Source of the DNA: Ralstonia sp. NFACC01
Lineage (GTDB): Bacteria; Pseudomonadota; Gammaproteobacteria; Burkholderiales; Burkholderiaceae
DNA length: 64,000 nt
Direction of reading: 5' to 3'
NCBI RefSeq assembly: GCF_900115545.1
Contig: NZ_FOWV01000006.1
Span: forward strand, 173,235-237,234
Under the pieces are notes generated by a model. The model worked only from the letters and a program-made list of their open reading frames with translations. It made no database searches and was not told where the DNA came from. The translations under genes were made by a program, and so were the position numbers. This document shows positions 45,877 through 54,691 of this stretch, one piece after another; position 1 is the first letter of the stretch; every line of letters starts with the position of its first letter.

Positions 45877-46647
45877 CTACCAGCCGCGCTGCACCCGCCG
45901 CGCAATCATCGAAGGCAAGCGCAGCATGCCCTCGGCCGCCAGGCGCAGATGCATCCCAACCAGCAGGATGTTGTCTCGCAGATACCGGAAATGCGACACG
46001 CCGCCCTCGTGCGCGCGGAAGTAGCGCACCGGCGCCGCCAGCCGGATCGGACGCACACCGGCCCAGCACAGGCGCACCGCCGCTTCCGGGTCGAAGTCGA
46101 AACCGCGCATCCAAGTCTGCCGGCGCATGATCTCGGCCAGCGGCGCAATCGGGTAGACGCGAAAACCGAACAACGTATCGCCAATTCCGGCCCACAGGGT
46201 TTCGATGTCCGCACAGCCGTTGGACAGGCGCCGGCCCTGCACGCGCACCTGCGGCGCCGTTGCATCAAACACCGGCTGGCCGAGGATCATCGCGTCGGGC
46301 GCAGCCTGTGAGGCCGCCATGAATTCGGGGATGAGCTCTGCTGGATGCTGGCCGTCGGCGTCCATGGTCAGCACGTAGGTAAAACCTGCTGCGGCAGCGG
46401 CTTCCAGGCCGGTCAGCACGGCCACACCCTTGCCGCGATTGCGCGGCAGCACAATCACGCGCAGCCCTGGGTCTTGCGCTGCCATGGCCTGCAAGCGTTC
46501 GGTGCTGCCGTCGGTGCTGCCGTCCGCCACGACCCAGACCGGGTTCCACTGCGCGCGCGCGCTGCGCACGGTGTCGTCAACCTTGGAGCCAGGGTTGTAG
46601 CTTGGAATCAGAACGAGGTGCGAGGTGGAAGCGCCGGTCATCGGCAT
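45877..46647 (-). CDS. Glycosyltransferase family 2 of the aryl-polyene-type cluster
   Basis: The 256-aa GT2 enzyme has LVLIPSYNPGSKVDDTVRSA, the nucleotide-binding VVADGSTDGS, and the metal-binding DxD motif in LTMDADGQHP. A C-terminal catalytic region includes RRQTWMRGFDFDPEAAVRL. In aryl polyene clusters a glycosyltransferase, often fused to an acyltransferase, decorates the polyene head or links it to a lipid carrier; here it is a stand-alone protein and the acyltransferase is a separate gene at 49770. It is 54 bp downstream of the ACP gene in the same minus-strand unit. Confidence 0.85.
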   Translation of the reverse strand: MPMTGASTSHLVLIPSYNPGSKVDDTVRSARAQWNPVWVVADGSTDGSTERLQAMAAQDPGLRVIVLPRNRGKGVAVLTGLEAAAAAGFTYVLTMDADGQHPAELIPEFMAASQAAPDAMILGQPVFDATAPQVRVQGRRLSNGCADIETLWAGIGDTLFGFRVYPIAPLAEIMRRQTWMRGFDFDPEAAVRLCWAGVRPIRLAAPVRYFRAHEGGVSHFRYLRDNILLVGMHLRLAAEGMLRLPSMIARRVQRGW

Positions 46648-46701
46648 GGCGTCGGTCCGGCCAAACGTTGAAAGCGGAATGCGTTGGGCGCTGGCGCGAG
46701 C

Positions 46702-46962
46702 CTATCGCGTGCGGTGTTCTGCCACGTAGGCTGCGAGCGAGCCAAGCGAGGCGAAGATCTTCTGGTTGTCGGGATCGCCCGAGCGCAGCTCGAAGCCGTA
46801 TTTCTTGGAGATCAGCAGCGCAACTTCGAGGATATCGATGGAATCGAGCCCGAACCCTTCGCCATACAGCGGTGTGTCGGCGGTCAGGGTATCGAGTTGA
46901 ATGTCTTCGAGATTCAGTTCGCCGATCATGAGCGCGGCGAGCTCTTTTTCCAGGTCGTTCAT
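46702..46962 (-). CDS. Acyl carrier protein of the aryl-polyene-type cluster
   Basis: The 86-aa protein MNDLEKELAALMIGELNLEDIQ is an ACP with the phosphopantetheine Ser in YGEGFGLDSIDILEVALL. It would carry the growing polyene chain during biosynthesis. A GTG five codons upstream is possible but lacks a ribosome-binding site. Only one ACP is visible in this window, whereas many aryl polyene clusters have two. It is the first gene of a minus-strand unit with the glycosyltransferase. Confidence 0.92.
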   Translation of the reverse strand: MNDLEKELAALMIGELNLEDIQLDTLTADTPLYGEGFGLDSIDILEVALLISKKYGFELRSGDPDNQKIFASLGSLAAYVAEHRTR

Positions 46963-47374
46963 CGGTCTTGCAGCCACAGGCGGCGTACAGCGGGGATTGC
47001 GGCCAGAGCCAACGACGTTCTCCTTGCCCGAAGCTCCTGCCTTGTCCAGCCCAGCCTGTGAAGGGGGTCGTTTAAGCTACGCGGATTCTAGACGAAGGGT
47101 TACACCCCGTATAGCGCGAAACCGTGACAAAGACCGCACGTCGCGGCGCATGGACGAAGTGACGCAAACGATTCAACGGCTTGTGTGGCGCCGCAAAGCG
47201 GCAAGGGGCGCCACAACAGGGCTGCCCGGGCGCCGTACATCCGGTTACAAACACGCCGCCGCCGGATCAGGCGAGACAGGCGCGGGGCCCTAGAATGTGC
47301 CCCCGCCCTATGATGAAACTGCCCGGCCCCTCCTACGACACCATGCAGCGCCGCTCCCCCCAACTTGCTCTGCC
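46963..47374. other. Divergent promoter region of the aryl-polyene-type cluster
   Basis: This 412-bp stretch separates the ACP/GT2 unit from the main plus-strand operon and holds no gene. It has a 9-bp inverted repeat TGTGGCGCC/GGCGCCACA at 47184-47215, which may be a leader hairpin or operator. Otherwise nothing is recognised. Confidence 0.5.
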
Positions 47375-48049
47375 ATGCAGCGACTGACCAGCTTTGCGCG
47401 GGGCGCAGCGGGGGTGGGTGCGGTCGTAGCGTATCAGGTGGGTGCGCATTACGCAGCGGCCACGCCAGGCGCGCATGGCGTGGGCTTGGCGATGGCTCTG
47501 GTGCCGCCGTTGACAGTTGCGCTGGTCGCGGCCACACGTTCCAAGCATCGTGCATGGCTGTTGCCACTGTGGCTGCTCGTCTGTGGAGTGCTGTGGATGG
47601 CGCGCGCACCGCTCGCCGCGCATTTTGACTGGGGCCTGTACCTCGAACATGCAAGCTTCAACCTGATGATGGCCTACGTATTCGGCCGCACGTTGGTGGC
47701 GGGCCGCGAGCCACTGTGCACGCGCTTTGCGCACATGGTGCACGGCACGCTCACGCCGCGCATTACGCGTTATTCGCGGCAGGTCACGCTGGCATGGACG
47801 CTGTTTTTTCTGGCAACCGCCGTCGTATCCACCCTGTTGTTTGCCACGGCATCGACCGTAACGTGGTCGACGTTTGCGAACTACCTGTCGCTGCCGCTGG
47901 TGGGCGTGATGTTTGTGGCGGAATACCTCTGCCGACGCGTCGTGCTGCGCGGCGAGCCACATTCCAGCCTGTTCGATGCGGTGCGCGCGTATCGACAATC
48001 GGGGCCGTCGCAGCAATCCACGCGCCCCGCCACAGAACGTTCCCGCTGA
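47375..48049 (+). CDS. COG4648-type membrane protein of the aryl-polyene-type cluster
   Basis: The 224-aa protein is highly hydrophobic with about six helices (AMALVPPLTVALVAATR, WLLPLWLLVCGVLWMARAP, TLFFLATAVVSTLLFATAS, YLSLPLVGVMFVAEYLCRRVVL). It matches the unnamed COG4648 membrane protein that is a regular member of aryl polyene clusters (equivalent to ApeG); its role is unknown. The ATG at 47375 (MQRLTSFARG) is preferred over an earlier in-frame start. The AMP-ligase gene follows by 26 bp. Confidence 0.75.
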   Translation: MQRLTSFARGAAGVGAVVAYQVGAHYAAATPGAHGVGLAMALVPPLTVALVAATRSKHRAWLLPLWLLVCGVLWMARAPLAAHFDWGLYLEHASFNLMMAYVFGRTLVAGREPLCTRFAHMVHGTLTPRITRYSRQVTLAWTLFFLATAVVSTLLFATASTVTWSTFANYLSLPLVGVMFVAEYLCRRVVLRGEPHSSLFDAVRAYRQSGPSQQSTRPATERSR

Positions 48050-48075
48050 GCCCACACGCCTCCACGATTTGCGTC

Positions 48076-49773
48076 ATGCCGACTTACCCGCTGGTCTCCC
48101 ATCCAACACTCGACCACACGCTCGCCTGGCGTGACGGCGCCCCCGTCTCCGCACGTGCGTTCCTGGCCGATGTGATGGCGCTGGCCGCGATGCTGCCGCC
48201 GGGCGGTCACGTGTTCAACGCCTGTTCAGACCGTTACCGCTTTGCCGTCGCGCTGTGCGCGACGCTGGTGGCCGGCAAAGTCAGCCTGCTGCCGCCCATG
48301 CAGACGCCGCAAATGGTGCGCCAGCTTTCGGCGTTCGCGCCCGATGTGTTTTGCCTGCACGATGCGCCCGCCTGCCCGGTCGACCTGCCGGGCTTCCGTT
48401 ACCCCGATGCGTTGACGGCCGACACAACGCTCATCGACGTGCCGCAGATCGACGCATCGCAAGTCATGGCGGTGTTGTTCACGTCCGGATCAACCGGCAC
48501 GCCGGTGCCGCATCGCAAGACATGGGGCGCGCTGGTGCGTTGCATGCGCGCGGCAGTCGCACACCTTGGCCTGGACGATGGGCGCGCCTTCACGCTGGTC
48601 GGCACCGTGCCGCCGCAGCACATGTATGGCTTTGAGGTGACGGTACTGCTGGCGCTGCAGGGCGGTCTGGCCGTCAGCAACCAGCGGCCGTTCTATCCGG
48701 CGGACATTCGCGAGGCGCTTCAGGCCGTGCCGCAACCGCGCGTGCTGGTGACCTCGCCGGTGCATCTGCGGGCGCTGCTGGCATCAGAACCCGCGTTGCC
48801 AAGCGCATCGCTCGTGCTGTCGGCCACTGCGCCGCTGTCGGAGGCGCTGGCGCGGGAGGCCGAGACGCGCCTGTCTGCGCCGCTCCTGGAAATCTACGGC
48901 AGCACCGAAACCGGCCAGGTCGCGACGCGCCGTACCGCGCAGGAAACCGCGTGGCATCTATACCCCGGCGTCCGCATGGAATCGCGCGCCGGCACGCCGG
49001 AAGACGACGGCCCAACGGTGTGGGTCCAGGGTGGGCACGTCGAAACCGCGGTGCCGATGAGCGATGTGATTGAACTGATCGACGACACGCACTTTCTGCT
49101 GCACGGCCGTAAGACCGATCTGATCAACATTGCCGGCAAGCGCTCGTCGCTGGCGTATCTGAACCATCAGCTCAACGCGATCGCAGGTGTGGAGGACGGC
49201 GTGTTCTACATGCCGGACGATGCGCCTGCCGCCCCGCATACGCAGGGCAGCGCCGCAGTCACGCGCCTGGTGGCGCTGGTTGTGGCGCCGAGCCTTAGCG
49301 CGGCGGACGTACTGCGTGCCCTGCATGACCGCATCGATGCAGCATTCCTGCCCCGCCCGCTGCTGCTGGTAGACGCGCTGCCGCGCAACGAAACCGGCAA
49401 ACTGGCGCGCGATGTGCTAGCCGCGCTGGTCGCACAACATTCGCACCGCAACGCACAAATGCCCGCCATGCGCTTCACCATTCCTGCTGATCACCCGGCG
49501 CTGCCGGGGCACTTTCCCGGCCACCCAATCGTGCCGGGGGTGGTGCTGCTTGACCACGCGCTCCACACGATCGGTGCGGCGCTGGGCCGCTCGCTTGATG
49601 CTTGCAAGATCAGTTCGGCCAAGTTTCTCAGCCCTGCGGCACCCGGGGAGTTGCTCGACCTCGCGTTCGAGACGACGGCGAGCAACGCCGTCCGCTTCAC
49701 GATCCGCGCGGGCGAGCGCGAAGTGGCCAGCGGCGTAATGTCCGCATCAGCGCCGGAGGGCGTTGCTGCATGA
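48076..49773 (+). CDS. AMP-ligase fused to a FabA/FabZ-like hotdog dehydratase
   Basis: The 565-aa protein has an N-terminal AMP-ligase (about 1-460) with P-loop LFTSGSTGTPVPHRK, A5 ATAPLSEALAREAETR followed by LEIYGSTETGQVATR, A8-like LHGRKTDLINIAGKRSSL and the terminal NETGKLARD. A C-terminal hotdog domain (about 470-565) begins MRFTIPADHPALPGHFPGHPIVPGVVLLDH, with the HFPGHPxxPG catalytic motif of FabZ. In aryl polyene clusters these activities are usually separate genes (ligase and thioester dehydratase). It activates the aromatic starter acid and helps dehydrate intermediates. The stop overlaps the acyltransferase start (ATGA). Confidence 0.85.
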   Translation: MPTYPLVSHPTLDHTLAWRDGAPVSARAFLADVMALAAMLPPGGHVFNACSDRYRFAVALCATLVAGKVSLLPPMQTPQMVRQLSAFAPDVFCLHDAPACPVDLPGFRYPDALTADTTLIDVPQIDASQVMAVLFTSGSTGTPVPHRKTWGALVRCMRAAVAHLGLDDGRAFTLVGTVPPQHMYGFEVTVLLALQGGLAVSNQRPFYPADIREALQAVPQPRVLVTSPVHLRALLASEPALPSASLVLSATAPLSEALAREAETRLSAPLLEIYGSTETGQVATRRTAQETAWHLYPGVRMESRAGTPEDDGPTVWVQGGHVETAVPMSDVIELIDDTHFLLHGRKTDLINIAGKRSSLAYLNHQLNAIAGVEDGVFYMPDDAPAAPHTQGSAAVTRLVALVVAPSLSAADVLRALHDRIDAAFLPRPLLLVDALPRNETGKLARDVLAALVAQHSHRNAQMPAMRFTIPADHPALPGHFPGHPIVPGVVLLDHALHTIGAALGRSLDACKISSAKFLSPAAPGELLDLAFETTASNAVRFTIRAGEREVASGVMSASAPEGVAA

Positions 49774-50732
49774 AGCGCACCGACTGGGCAGAGCGTCCTG
49801 AGCGCAGCAACCTCGCGCTGCTGCGCGTGATGACGTGGCTTTCGCTGCGGCTTGGTCGGCCATTCGGCAGGGCTCTGCTGTGGCTGATTGCGGTGTATTT
49901 CGTGGCGGCCTCGCCGGCGGCGCGGCGTGCCTCGCGTGACTATCTGCGCCGCGCGCTCGGCCGGCCGGCAACGCTGCGCGACGTATTCCGTCACATGTTC
50001 ACCTTTGGCACGACCATCCACGACCGCATTTACCTGATCAGCGGGCGCTTCGACCTGTTCGACGTCGAGTTGCAGGGCCAGCAGCACATACACGACGTGC
50101 TGGCGCGGGGGCGCGGTGCATTCCTGCTCGGCGCGCACCTGGGCAGCTTCGAGGTGGTGCGCGCGCTTGGCCGTACGGTGCCAAACCTGCGCGTGGCCGT
50201 CGCCATGTATGAAGAGAACGCGCGCAACATCAACGCCGCGGTTGCCGCCATCAACCCGGCGGCGGCGCCGGAGGTCATTCCGCTGGGGCGTGTAGACGCC
50301 ATGCTGCAAGTGCGCGAGGCGCTGGACGACAACCGGCTGGTCGGCATGCTGGCTGATCGCACGCTGTTGCGCGACGCGGGGCCATCCATCCAGCGCAGGG
50401 ATTTTCTCGGCAGCCCGGCAGCGTTTCCGCTCGGGCCGCTGCACATGGCCGCCATGCTGAAGCGCCCCGTGCTATTCATGACGGGGCTGCACCTGGGCGG
50501 CAATCGCTACGCCGTGCATTTCGATCCGTTGGCGGATTTCACTGATGTGCGCCGCGAAGATCGCGCCGCCGCCGTGCAAGCCGGGCTCGGCCACTATGTG
50601 GAACGCGTTGAACATTACTGCCGCGCCGCGCCATACAACTGGTTCAATTACTTCGACTTCTGGCAGGATGCCGACGCGGCCGGCGCGCAGAATCCCACCC
50701 CGGCCGAGCACCAGACCACCCAGACGCCATGA
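49770..50732 (+). CDS. LpxL/HtrB-like acyltransferase of the aryl-polyene-type cluster
   Basis: The 320-aa protein has the LpxL layout: an N-terminal hydrophobic segment (LLWLIAVYFVAASPAARRASRDYLRRALG), FRHMFTFGTTIHDRI, GAFLLGAHLGSFEVVRALG (the HxxxxxD/E-like motif, HLGSFE), and a C-terminal NWFNYFDFW. It probably transfers the polyene to a lipid or sugar carrier at the inner membrane, the acyltransferase half of ApeJ-type fusions. It overlaps the ligase by ATGA and the next gene by ATGA. Confidence 0.85.
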   Translation: MKRTDWAERPERSNLALLRVMTWLSLRLGRPFGRALLWLIAVYFVAASPAARRASRDYLRRALGRPATLRDVFRHMFTFGTTIHDRIYLISGRFDLFDVELQGQQHIHDVLARGRGAFLLGAHLGSFEVVRALGRTVPNLRVAVAMYEENARNINAAVAAINPAAAPEVIPLGRVDAMLQVREALDDNRLVGMLADRTLLRDAGPSIQRRDFLGSPAAFPLGPLHMAAMLKRPVLFMTGLHLGGNRYAVHFDPLADFTDVRREDRAAAVQAGLGHYVERVEHYCRAAPYNWFNYFDFWQDADAAGAQNPTPAEHQTTQTP

Positions 50733-51325
50733 CTGCAACGCGCCCATTCCTTCGCGCCCTTCTGGCCATGTTCGCAGCCAGCATGTTGGCAACAACCGCC
50801 CACGCCGCGGATACCGCTTGGACGCTCGACCGCCTCATGTCCACGCTCGCACGCAACAAGTCTGGGCGCGCCACATTTACGGAAACAAAGACGCTGTCGA
50901 TTGCGGCACAGCCCATTGAATCGTCCGGCGAGCTGGTGTTCGTGGCGCCCGATCATCTGGAAAAGCACACGCTGGCTCCCAAGCCAGAACACCTCGTGAT
51001 TGACGGCGACAAGCTGACCGTCGAGCGCAACCAGCGCAAGTTCACGATGCCGCTGTCGCAATACCCGGAGCTGGGCGCCTTCATCGAAAGCATCCGCGCC
51101 ACGCTGGCCGGTAACCGCTACGCGCTCGAAGCGATCTACAAGGTCGCCATCGCTGGCCACGGCGATGACTGGACGCTCACGCTTTCGCCCATCGACACGC
51201 GCATGCAGCAGGTGGTCTGCACCATCACGCTGGAGGGCACGCGCGATGTGCTGCGCAGCGTCGCCATCCGCCAGGCAGACGGCGATCATTCGTTGATGCG
51301 CCTGCAACGCGTGCCCGGCAACTAA
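50729..51325 (+). CDS. LolA-like outer-membrane lipoprotein carrier of the aryl-polyene-type cluster
   Basis: The 198-aa protein has a signal peptide (MTATRPFLRALLAMFAASMLATTAHA) and a LolA-like fold: LDRLMSTLARNKSGRATFTETKT, DHLEKHTLAPKPEHLVIDGDKLTVER, and LSPIDTRMQQVVCTITLEG. It is expected to carry the hydrophobic polyene across the periplasm to the outer membrane. It starts by ATGA overlap with the acyltransferase, and the MMPL exporter starts 13 bp after it. Confidence 0.85.
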   Translation: MTATRPFLRALLAMFAASMLATTAHAADTAWTLDRLMSTLARNKSGRATFTETKTLSIAAQPIESSGELVFVAPDHLEKHTLAPKPEHLVIDGDKLTVERNQRKFTMPLSQYPELGAFIESIRATLAGNRYALEAIYKVAIAGHGDDWTLTLSPIDTRMQQVVCTITLEGTRDVLRSVAIRQADGDHSLMRLQRVPGN

Positions 51326-51338
51326 GGGCCCCGCGCAC

Positions 51339-53759
51339 ATGAAACGCTTGCACGCTCTGCAGCAGCCCGCCGTGCTGGTCTGGTTGACCGGCCTGCTGCT
51401 GTGCGCGGTCGTGATCGGGCGGACGAGCTTTACAGCGGACCTGTCGGCGTTTCTTCCGCGCTCGCCGAGTGCCGAGCAACGCGTGCTGGTCGACCAGTTG
51501 CGCGAGGGGCTGGTGTCACGACTCATCCTCGTGGGCATCGAGGGCAGTGACGCGGCCACCCGTGCAACGCTGTCGAAGCAGCTCGCCGCCACGCTGCGTG
51601 CCGACGCACGGTTCAGTGCCGTCAATAACGGGGAGCCCGTGAGCGAAGCGCGCGACCGGCAGTTCGTCTTCGACCACCGCTACGTGCTCAGTCCCGCTGT
51701 CACGCCGCAGCGCTTTTCCGCCGAAGGTCTGCACGCGGCGCTGGGCGAGAGCCTGGACCTGCTCAGTTCGTCAGCCGGGCTATTTGCCAAGAACATGCTG
51801 CCGCGCGATCCGACCGGCGAGGTGGCGGCGCTCGTCAGCCAGTTGGACAACACCGCGCTACCCTCTTCCATGCATGGCGTGTGGGCGTCGCGCGATGACC
51901 AGCGTGCCGTGCTGGTCGTGCAGACAACGGCCGCCGGGTCCGACACCGACGCTCAGGCGCAGGCCATCGATACCGTGCACCGCGCGTTCGATGCGGTTGC
52001 ACGCACGGTGCCGAACGCCGCATCCGCGCGCATCCTCCTGACCGGCCCAGGCGTGTTTTCCGTTGAATCGCGCGACACCATCAAGCGCGACGTCGAACGG
52101 CTTTCCACCGTCAGCCTCGTGCTCGTGGTGGCGCTGCTGCTGACGGTGTACCGCTCGCCGCGCACGGTGTTGCTGGGATTGCTGCCGGTGCTGTCCGGCG
52201 TGGCGGCCGGCGTGGCAGCGGTCAGCCTCACGTTTGGGGCCGTGCACGGGCTCACTCTCGGATTCGGCACCACGCTCATCGGCGAGGCGGTCGACTATTC
52301 GATCTACCTTTTCGTGCAATCTTCCCGCCTGCGTGGCGCCACCCCCGACGACAGTCTGCGAGCATGGATCACCACGTACTGGCCGATCATCCGCCTGGGT
52401 GTGCTGACCTCCGTATGCGGCTTTGCGTCGATGCTGTTCTCAGGCTTTCCGGGGCTCGTGCAGTTAGGGCTGTATTCGATTGTCGGGTTGGTGACGGCGG
52501 CACTTGTCACGCGCTACGTGCTGCCGCATCTGCGTGGTGCAGAAGTGGCGACGCGGGATGTGTCGCGTGTGGGGGCGTGGCTCGCACGGGCCACGCATGC
52601 TGCGCCACGTCTGCGCTGGGTGTTGGCGATGGTGCTCGTGGGCGCATGTGCGGCGCTCGCGCTGCATCGCGATGGCCTGTGGAGCCGCGAACTCGCTGCG
52701 CTGAGCCCCGTGCCCGCGAAAAGCCAGGCGCTCGACGCCAGTCTGCGCGCCGACGTGGGGGCGCCCGACGTGCGCTATCTGGTGGTGATTCCGGCCGCGA
52801 CCGAGCAGGCCGCGCTTGAAGGCGCCGAAAAGGTCGCCGCGCAACTGCAACCGTTGGTGGACAGCGGCGTGCTGGCCGGCGTCGAGAACCCTGCGCGCTA
52901 TCTGCCGAGTGATGCTACGCAGCGCGCGCGCCTCGCAAGCCTGCCCCCTGCGGATGCACTGGCCGCCCGCATGCGCAGCGCCGTTGAAGATCAGCCGATC
53001 CGCGTGAAGCCTGATCTCTTCGCCCCGTTTATCGCCGATGTGGACGCGGCACGCACCCAGCCCCTATTGCGGCGCGCAGACCTGAAGGGCACATCGATGG
53101 CATTGGCGGTGGACGCACTGCTGACAGAACGCGCCGGCCAATGGAGCGCCATGCTGCCATTGCGCGCACCATCAGCCGCGCCGGCCGCCACGAAGAACGC
53201 ACTCAACTCATCCAGCCTGGATGCCGCGCCGATTCGTGCCGCCGTCGAGCATGCGGCCGTGCCGGGCGCGCTCTTCGTCGACATGAAGGCCGAGGCTGAT
53301 CGGCTGTACGTGAACTACGTGCGGGAAGACCTTCGCCTGTCGCTGGCCGGTTTCGCGGCGATCGCCTTGCTGCTGCTCGTGGCGTTACGCTCACCGCAGC
53401 GGACGCTCCGCGCGTTGGCGCCCCTGGTGGCGGCGGTGCTGGTGGTGACGGCCGGCTTTGCGCTGGCACGCGTGCCGCTGACCATCCTGCATCTGGTGGG
53501 CATGCTGCTGATCGTGGCGGTGGGATCGAACTACGCGCTGTTCTTCAATCAACGCACGCAGACCATTGCGCCGCAGACGCTGGTGTCATTGCTGGTGGCC
53601 AATCTGGCGACGGTGGCCGGCTTCGGCCTGCTGGCATTCTCGCGGGTGCCGATGTTGGAAACGTTCGGGTTGACCGTCGGGCCCGGCGCCATGCTCGCGC
53701 TGGTGTTTGCTGCCATCCTCGCGCCACGCGCCGATCACGAACAGCACGCTGCAGCATGA
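51339..53759 (+). CDS. MMPL family exporter of the aryl-polyene-type cluster
   Basis: The 806-aa protein has two RND/MMPL-type halves, each with a periplasmic loop and a block of helices: the first (about 210-400) with STVSLVLVVALLLTVYRSPRTVLLGLLPVLSGV and FGTTLIGEAVDYSIYLFVQS, the second (about 650-800) with LAGFAAIALLLLVALRSPQRTL and LHLVGMLLIVAVGSNYALFFNQR. It should export the lipid-linked polyene across the inner membrane. The DY and N-Y segments in the helices fit the proton-relay region. The next gene starts by ATGA overlap. Confidence 0.9.
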   Translation: MKRLHALQQPAVLVWLTGLLLCAVVIGRTSFTADLSAFLPRSPSAEQRVLVDQLREGLVSRLILVGIEGSDAATRATLSKQLAATLRADARFSAVNNGEPVSEARDRQFVFDHRYVLSPAVTPQRFSAEGLHAALGESLDLLSSSAGLFAKNMLPRDPTGEVAALVSQLDNTALPSSMHGVWASRDDQRAVLVVQTTAAGSDTDAQAQAIDTVHRAFDAVARTVPNAASARILLTGPGVFSVESRDTIKRDVERLSTVSLVLVVALLLTVYRSPRTVLLGLLPVLSGVAAGVAAVSLTFGAVHGLTLGFGTTLIGEAVDYSIYLFVQSSRLRGATPDDSLRAWITTYWPIIRLGVLTSVCGFASMLFSGFPGLVQLGLYSIVGLVTAALVTRYVLPHLRGAEVATRDVSRVGAWLARATHAAPRLRWVLAMVLVGACAALALHRDGLWSRELAALSPVPAKSQALDASLRADVGAPDVRYLVVIPAATEQAALEGAEKVAAQLQPLVDSGVLAGVENPARYLPSDATQRARLASLPPADALAARMRSAVEDQPIRVKPDLFAPFIADVDAARTQPLLRRADLKGTSMALAVDALLTERAGQWSAMLPLRAPSAAPAATKNALNSSSLDAAPIRAAVEHAAVPGALFVDMKAEADRLYVNYVREDLRLSLAGFAAIALLLLVALRSPQRTLRALAPLVAAVLVVTAGFALARVPLTILHLVGMLLIVAVGSNYALFFNQRTQTIAPQTLVSLLVANLATVAGFGLLAFSRVPMLETFGLTVGPGAMLALVFAAILAPRADHEQHAAA

Positions 53760-54619
53760 ACACGCCGATCACCCCACCACTTGGTACCGCCCGCCGCTGG
53801 ACGCCGACGCCGCTGATCAGCGGCGCCCTGGCGCTGCACGCGGGCGTGGCGGTTGCCGTTGCGGCCGCCCCCTCAACATGGCCATGGGCGGGCTGCAGCG
53901 TCATCGCCTCGCATCTGGTGCTGATGGCCGGCGGTCTGTGGCCGCGCAGCAGCTGGCTCGGCCCGAACTGGACGCATCTGCCCGCCACGGCCGGCCAGCA
54001 GATCGCGTTGACTATCGACGACGGTCCTGACCCCGATGTCACGCCACGCGTGCTGGACGTGCTCGACCAGCACGGCGCCAAAGCCACCTTCTTCTGCATC
54101 GGCGAATTGGCGCAGCGACACCCGCGCTGCGTCGAGGCCATCGTCGCGCGTGGGCATGCGGTGGAAAACCACAGTCAGCGCCATCGGCATACGTTCTCGC
54201 TGCAGGGGCCGGGCGCGTTGCGGCGCGAGATTGCCGCCGCGCAGGACACGCTCGCGCAGATCACCGGCACGCGCCCGCTGTTTTTTCGGGCGCCGGCCGG
54301 ACTGCGCAATCCGTTTCTCGAACCGGTGCTGTGTCAGCTTGGCTTGCAGCTGGCGAGCTGGACGCGCCGCGGCTTCGACACCCGCTCGCATAACGCCGAC
54401 GCCATCGCCGAGCGCCTGCTGCACGGTCTGGCGCCGCAAGACATCCTGCTGCTCCACGATGGGCATGCGGCGCGCGATGCACACGGCACGCCCGTCATAT
54501 TGACTGTATTGCCGAAGGTGCTCGAAGCCGCCGCCCGCGCGCGATTGCAGTGCACGACCTTGCGAGCTGCCCTCGCGCAGGAGCCCGTGCAGGCCACCCG
54601 CTCGCAAATGGCCATTTGA
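53756..54619 (+). CDS. NodB-type polysaccharide deacetylase within the polyene operon
   Basis: The 287-aa protein has an N-terminal membrane part (GALALHAGVAVAVAAAPSTWPW; SVIASHLVLMAGGLWPR), then a NodB domain: LTIDDGPDPDVTPRVLDVLDQHGAKATFFCIG with the catalytic Asp pair (TIDDGPD), ENHSQRHRH (the HSxxxH zinc ligands), and FFRAPAGLRNP. It probably removes an acetyl group from an amino sugar; the substrate in this cluster is unknown. Its start overlaps the MMPL stop (ATGA), so it belongs to the operon, which is not usual for aryl polyene clusters. Confidence 0.88.
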   Translation: MNTPITPPLGTARRWTPTPLISGALALHAGVAVAVAAAPSTWPWAGCSVIASHLVLMAGGLWPRSSWLGPNWTHLPATAGQQIALTIDDGPDPDVTPRVLDVLDQHGAKATFFCIGELAQRHPRCVEAIVARGHAVENHSQRHRHTFSLQGPGALRREIAAAQDTLAQITGTRPLFFRAPAGLRNPFLEPVLCQLGLQLASWTRRGFDTRSHNADAIAERLLHGLAPQDILLLHDGHAARDAHGTPVILTVLPKVLEAAARARLQCTTLRAALAQEPVQATRSQMAI

Positions 54620-54691
54620 TAAAATTTGTCAACGATTGGCGCCCCGTCTGCTCCGTCAGCTCACCCCACAATTGCCGCGACAATCTCTCCA

